From NCBI GenBank assembly GCA_002394665.1, contig DGUL01000007.1:185794-204508 (forward strand): a stretch of 18,715 nucleotides of DNA. The letters run 5' to 3'. Made by a program: the position numbers and the translations under genes. Shown piece by piece: positions 16,588-18,715 of the stretch. The notes under the pieces were generated by a model. It was not told where the DNA came from. It was given only the letters and a program-made list of their open reading frames with translations, and ran no database searches. How positions within the stretch are numbered: the first letter of the stretch is position 1; every line of letters begins with the position of its first letter. This stretch comes from Rickettsiales bacterium UBA4311. Its GTDB lineage: Bacteria > Pseudomonadota > Alphaproteobacteria > Rickettsiales > Deianiraeaceae.

Positions 16588-18006
16588 TTATTTTTTTCCT
16601 CTCACTGAAATTCTAACAGGAACGCCGAGCAAATTGAATTCGCGGTAGAGCCAGTTTTTCAGGCTTTCAACCTTTTGTGTTGTGATGTATTTTTCGTTTT
16701 TTCCACTAAAAGCAACAAAAGTTGGCGGACGGGTTTTAATTTGATTGATATAGCGAATTTTTAAGTCATTTATAACATTCATTGTCATTTTTGCTTCTTC
16801 AATTTTTTTATTCATTTGGCTTGCCGTAATTTTGCAGTTCCACCTGTCAAAAAGCGTCTTTATTGTATCCAGCATAATTGCCAAGTTTTGGTCTCTAATC
16901 GCCGAGCAGGTGAAAAACACAATTCCTTTGACTTGGGCGACGGATTTTTGAATTTTTGTTTTTAATTCTTCAAGCAATTTTTCTTCTTTATTTTTAGGCA
17001 CTAAATCCCATTTGTTGAAGCATACGACCAAAATTCTTCCTTCATTGCAAACTCTTTGACAAAGCGACAAATCTTGCTCTTCCATTGCGATTGTGATATC
17101 CATTAGCACAATTCCAACGTCCGCAAATTGCAGTGCTTCAAGGCTTTTTTCAACACTTGCATATTCTAAATCTTCGCCATTTTTGTATTTTCTTCTAATT
17201 CCTGCCGTGTCGATCAATACAAAATCCTGATTTTTATAACTAAAATCCAAGTCAATTTTATCCCTTGTTGTCCCAGCAATGTCGCTTGTTATAAGCCTAT
17301 CTTCTTGCAATAAATTATTCAAAAATGTAGATTTTCCGGCATTTGGTCGCCCAAGCACGGCAATTCTAATTTTATGTTCGTCTTCAATTTTATAACCTTC
17401 ATTTTCGTTGCTTTCATTTTTATAGCGTTCTGCGTTCATTTTCATATTTTCATCTCTATTATTGTTTTTGCTTGCCTCAAACCATTTATCATACTCCTCT
17501 TTTATCGCCTCATAAATATCACCAAAGCCAAAATTATGTTCTGCGGAAAGCAAAATCTGCTTTTTTGCAATGTTAAATTGTTTTAATTCTTCGGCGGAAA
17601 TACGCAAATCGTTAGGATTTTCTGCTTTATTCACAATCAAAATTGTTGATTTGTTTTTTTTCCTCAAAAGATTAAAAACACTCAAATCTCCGTCGGTAAT
17701 GCCAAACTTCCCGTCAATTACAAACAAGCACAAATCAGCCAATTCCAGCCCTTTTATTGCCTGTTGTAGCATTTGTTTTTCAATAGTTCCTTTTGCGTTT
17801 TGATATTCAATTCCAGCGGCGTCAATAAATTTGATTTTCATCCCAAAATAATCGTCCACAACAACCTCGTTCCTATCTCGTGTTGTCCCTGCGTAGTCTT
17901 TTACTATTGCACGTTTTTGTTTGTCGTTTTTCCCAACAATTCTGTTAAAAATTGTAGTTTTCCCAACGTTTGCCCTACCGATTATTGCTACTGAAAAAAC
18001 AGACAT
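16588..18006 (-). CDS. der: Ribosome-assembly GTPase Der (EngA)
   Basis: An essential double-GTPase for 50S subunit maturation, 472 aa, ATG at 18006 with AGGTAG just upstream. Domain 1 has P-loop GRANVGKT (10-17), the TTR switch (41-43), DAAG (62-65) and G4 NKAE (126-129). Domain 2 has P-loop GRPNAGKS (219-226), TTR (246-248), DTAG (266-269), NKWD (331-334) and SA at G5. The C-terminal KH-like domain ends RPPTFVAFSGKNE...LYREFNLLGVPVRISVRGKK. The NKAE variant in domain 1 is, from memory, typical of alphaproteobacterial Der. The linker between the G domains (about 177-210) is polar and Asn/Glu-rich. An unrecognised gene lies 104 nt upstream and the giant gene follows. Confidence 0.97.
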   Translation of the reverse strand: MSVFSVAIIGRANVGKTTIFNRIVGKNDKQKRAIVKDYAGTTRDRNEVVVDDYFGMKIKFIDAAGIEYQNAKGTIEKQMLQQAIKGLELADLCLFVIDGKFGITDGDLSVFNLLRKKNKSTILIVNKAENPNDLRISAEELKQFNIAKKQILLSAEHNFGFGDIYEAIKEEYDKWFEASKNNNRDENMKMNAERYKNESNENEGYKIEDEHKIRIAVLGRPNAGKSTFLNNLLQEDRLITSDIAGTTRDKIDLDFSYKNQDFVLIDTAGIRRKYKNGEDLEYASVEKSLEALQFADVGIVLMDITIAMEEQDLSLCQRVCNEGRILVVCFNKWDLVPKNKEEKLLEELKTKIQKSVAQVKGIVFFTCSAIRDQNLAIMLDTIKTLFDRWNCKITASQMNKKIEEAKMTMNVINDLKIRYINQIKTRPPTFVAFSGKNEKYITTQKVESLKNWLYREFNLLGVPVRISVRGKK

Positions 18007-18110
18007 CGACTACCTGTGAAAAGAAATTCGTTATTTTCAAGAAACTTTAAATATTGATTGTTTTAGACTTATAATTTTGGGATGGATAATTTTTAGCTGA
18101 TAAATTAACA

Positions 18111-18653
18111 TTACCCATCGTCTTCATAAACATCATAGACGTCAATTTTTTCAGTTTTTTCTTCTTTTTTTTTCAGGGCTTCTATTTTTAGATTTTCGTT
18201 ATATGTTTCAATTTCTTGTTTAATCGTTTCGGCACCAAAATCTTTCATCATTTCAACCATAATATCAACATCTTCATTTGAAAGCGGAGCGTCCGCATCT
18301 GCCTCATCACTTATTAAATGAACGTCAAATTTTTGTGCCAAAATTTGTAAATTTTTCATTGTTGTCGTTGCCTTAGTTAGAGCGTCGGCTATTGAAACTT
18401 TCTTTCCAAACATCAAAGAAAATACACTCATTGCACGTTGTAATTTTATAAACTTTTCTTCAAAAATTTCATCCGTTGGAGCAGTGATTATACTCTTAAA
18501 GTCAGTGCAATCTAAAACTTCATTTGCAAAATCCACGACTTTTGAACATAAAAAAAATGTCTTCCGCAAAAGTTCTTCAACATTGAAAGAAAACGTTTTA
18601 GAACTATCACTTTTTTCAACTTCCTCTGTGTGTTTTATAATTTTTAGAGTCAT
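18111..18653 (-). CDS. Helical acidic protein of unknown function upstream of der
   Basis: 180 aa from the ATG at 18653. An in-frame ATG at 18683 would add ten residues (MFCYYLRFNF) but abuts the GC-rich edge sequence, so I prefer the inner start. I do not recognise it. It is soluble and predominantly helical with a conserved-looking core (ELLRKTFFLCSKVVDFANEV, MSVFSLMFGKKVSIADALTKA, DVDIMVEMMKDFGAETIKQE), then a Lys/Glu-rich, probably coiled-coil, segment and an acidic end (DVYDVYEDDG). It is transcribed toward der with a 104-nt gap and may share its transcript. No catalytic motif or membrane segment is visible. Confidence 0.7.
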   Translation of the reverse strand: MTLKIIKHTEEVEKSDSSKTFSFNVEELLRKTFFLCSKVVDFANEVLDCTDFKSIITAPTDEIFEEKFIKLQRAMSVFSLMFGKKVSIADALTKATTTMKNLQILAQKFDVHLISDEADADAPLSNEDVDIMVEMMKDFGAETIKQEIETYNENLKIEALKKKEEKTEKIDVYDVYEDDG

Positions 18654-18683
18654 AAAATTAAATCTTAAGTAATAACAAAACAT

Positions 18684-18715
18684 TCCCGCCCGCCCCGCTC
18701 GCGTTGCTCGCTCCC
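18684..18715. other. Abruptly GC-rich right end
   Basis: The last 32 nt are nearly all G/C (CCCGCC, GCCCCGCTCGCG, GCTCGCTCCC) while the adjoining sequence is strongly A/T. On the minus strand GCGAGC occurs twice within about 15 nt. It may be part of a dispersed GC-rich repeat at which the assembly stopped, or a chimeric end. Confidence 0.5.

Overview
The window looks like a complete assembly contig of about 18.7 kb from an AT-rich (roughly one third GC by eye) Gram-negative bacterium. I infer an alphaproteobacterium living with a eukaryotic host. The reasons are the wording of GroEL and of Der (first G4 motif NKAE), an alphaproteobacterial-style heat-shock promoter in front of groEL, an integral-membrane PssA, and several large low-complexity proteins that resemble host-interaction factors. 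The left end is a run of G, probably a sequencing artefact. The right end is a short, abruptly GC-rich stretch. Both ends are probably assembly break points.

Layout: (1) 21-4506, minus strand: pssA (phosphatidylserine synthase) followed 31 nt later by dnaE (replicative polymerase alpha subunit). dnaE runs off the left edge and carries an unusual 81-residue insertion. (2) 4650-4738, plus: tRNA-Leu(TAA) with an AT-rich hairpin behind it. (3) 4832-6067, minus: a COG2945-type alpha/beta hydrolase and, 6 nt behind it, a small membrane protein with an Asn/Lys-rich tail. (4) 6147-7478, plus: a 443-aa protein made of two diverged copies of a MORN-like module. (5) 7536-9209, minus: groEL with a sigma32-like promoter and no adjacent groES. 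(6) 9323-10842, plus: one unfamiliar gene split into two frames at an A10 tract; read with a -1 shift it is a single 506-aa protein. (7) 11034-16523, minus: a 1829-aa protein with Asn/Met-rich repeats, a duplicated N-terminal domain, a large unrecognised core, acidic and Asn/Ser-rich linkers and a C-terminal membrane hairpin. (8) 16588-18006, minus: der (EngA), preceded by an unrecognised helical acidic protein.

The housekeeping genes (dnaE, pssA, tRNA-Leu, groEL, der) are ordinary in function. The accessory genes between them are large, rich in low complexity and repeats, and not assignable by eye. They show internal duplications, homopolymer and microsatellite tracts and one probable slippage site. 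This suggests a fast-evolving set of secreted or surface factors inserted among core genes. The giant protein and the slippage-split gene are the best candidates for something undescribed. I saw no CRISPR array, insertion sequence, rRNA or phage module. No gene-free stretch exceeds about 200 nt.
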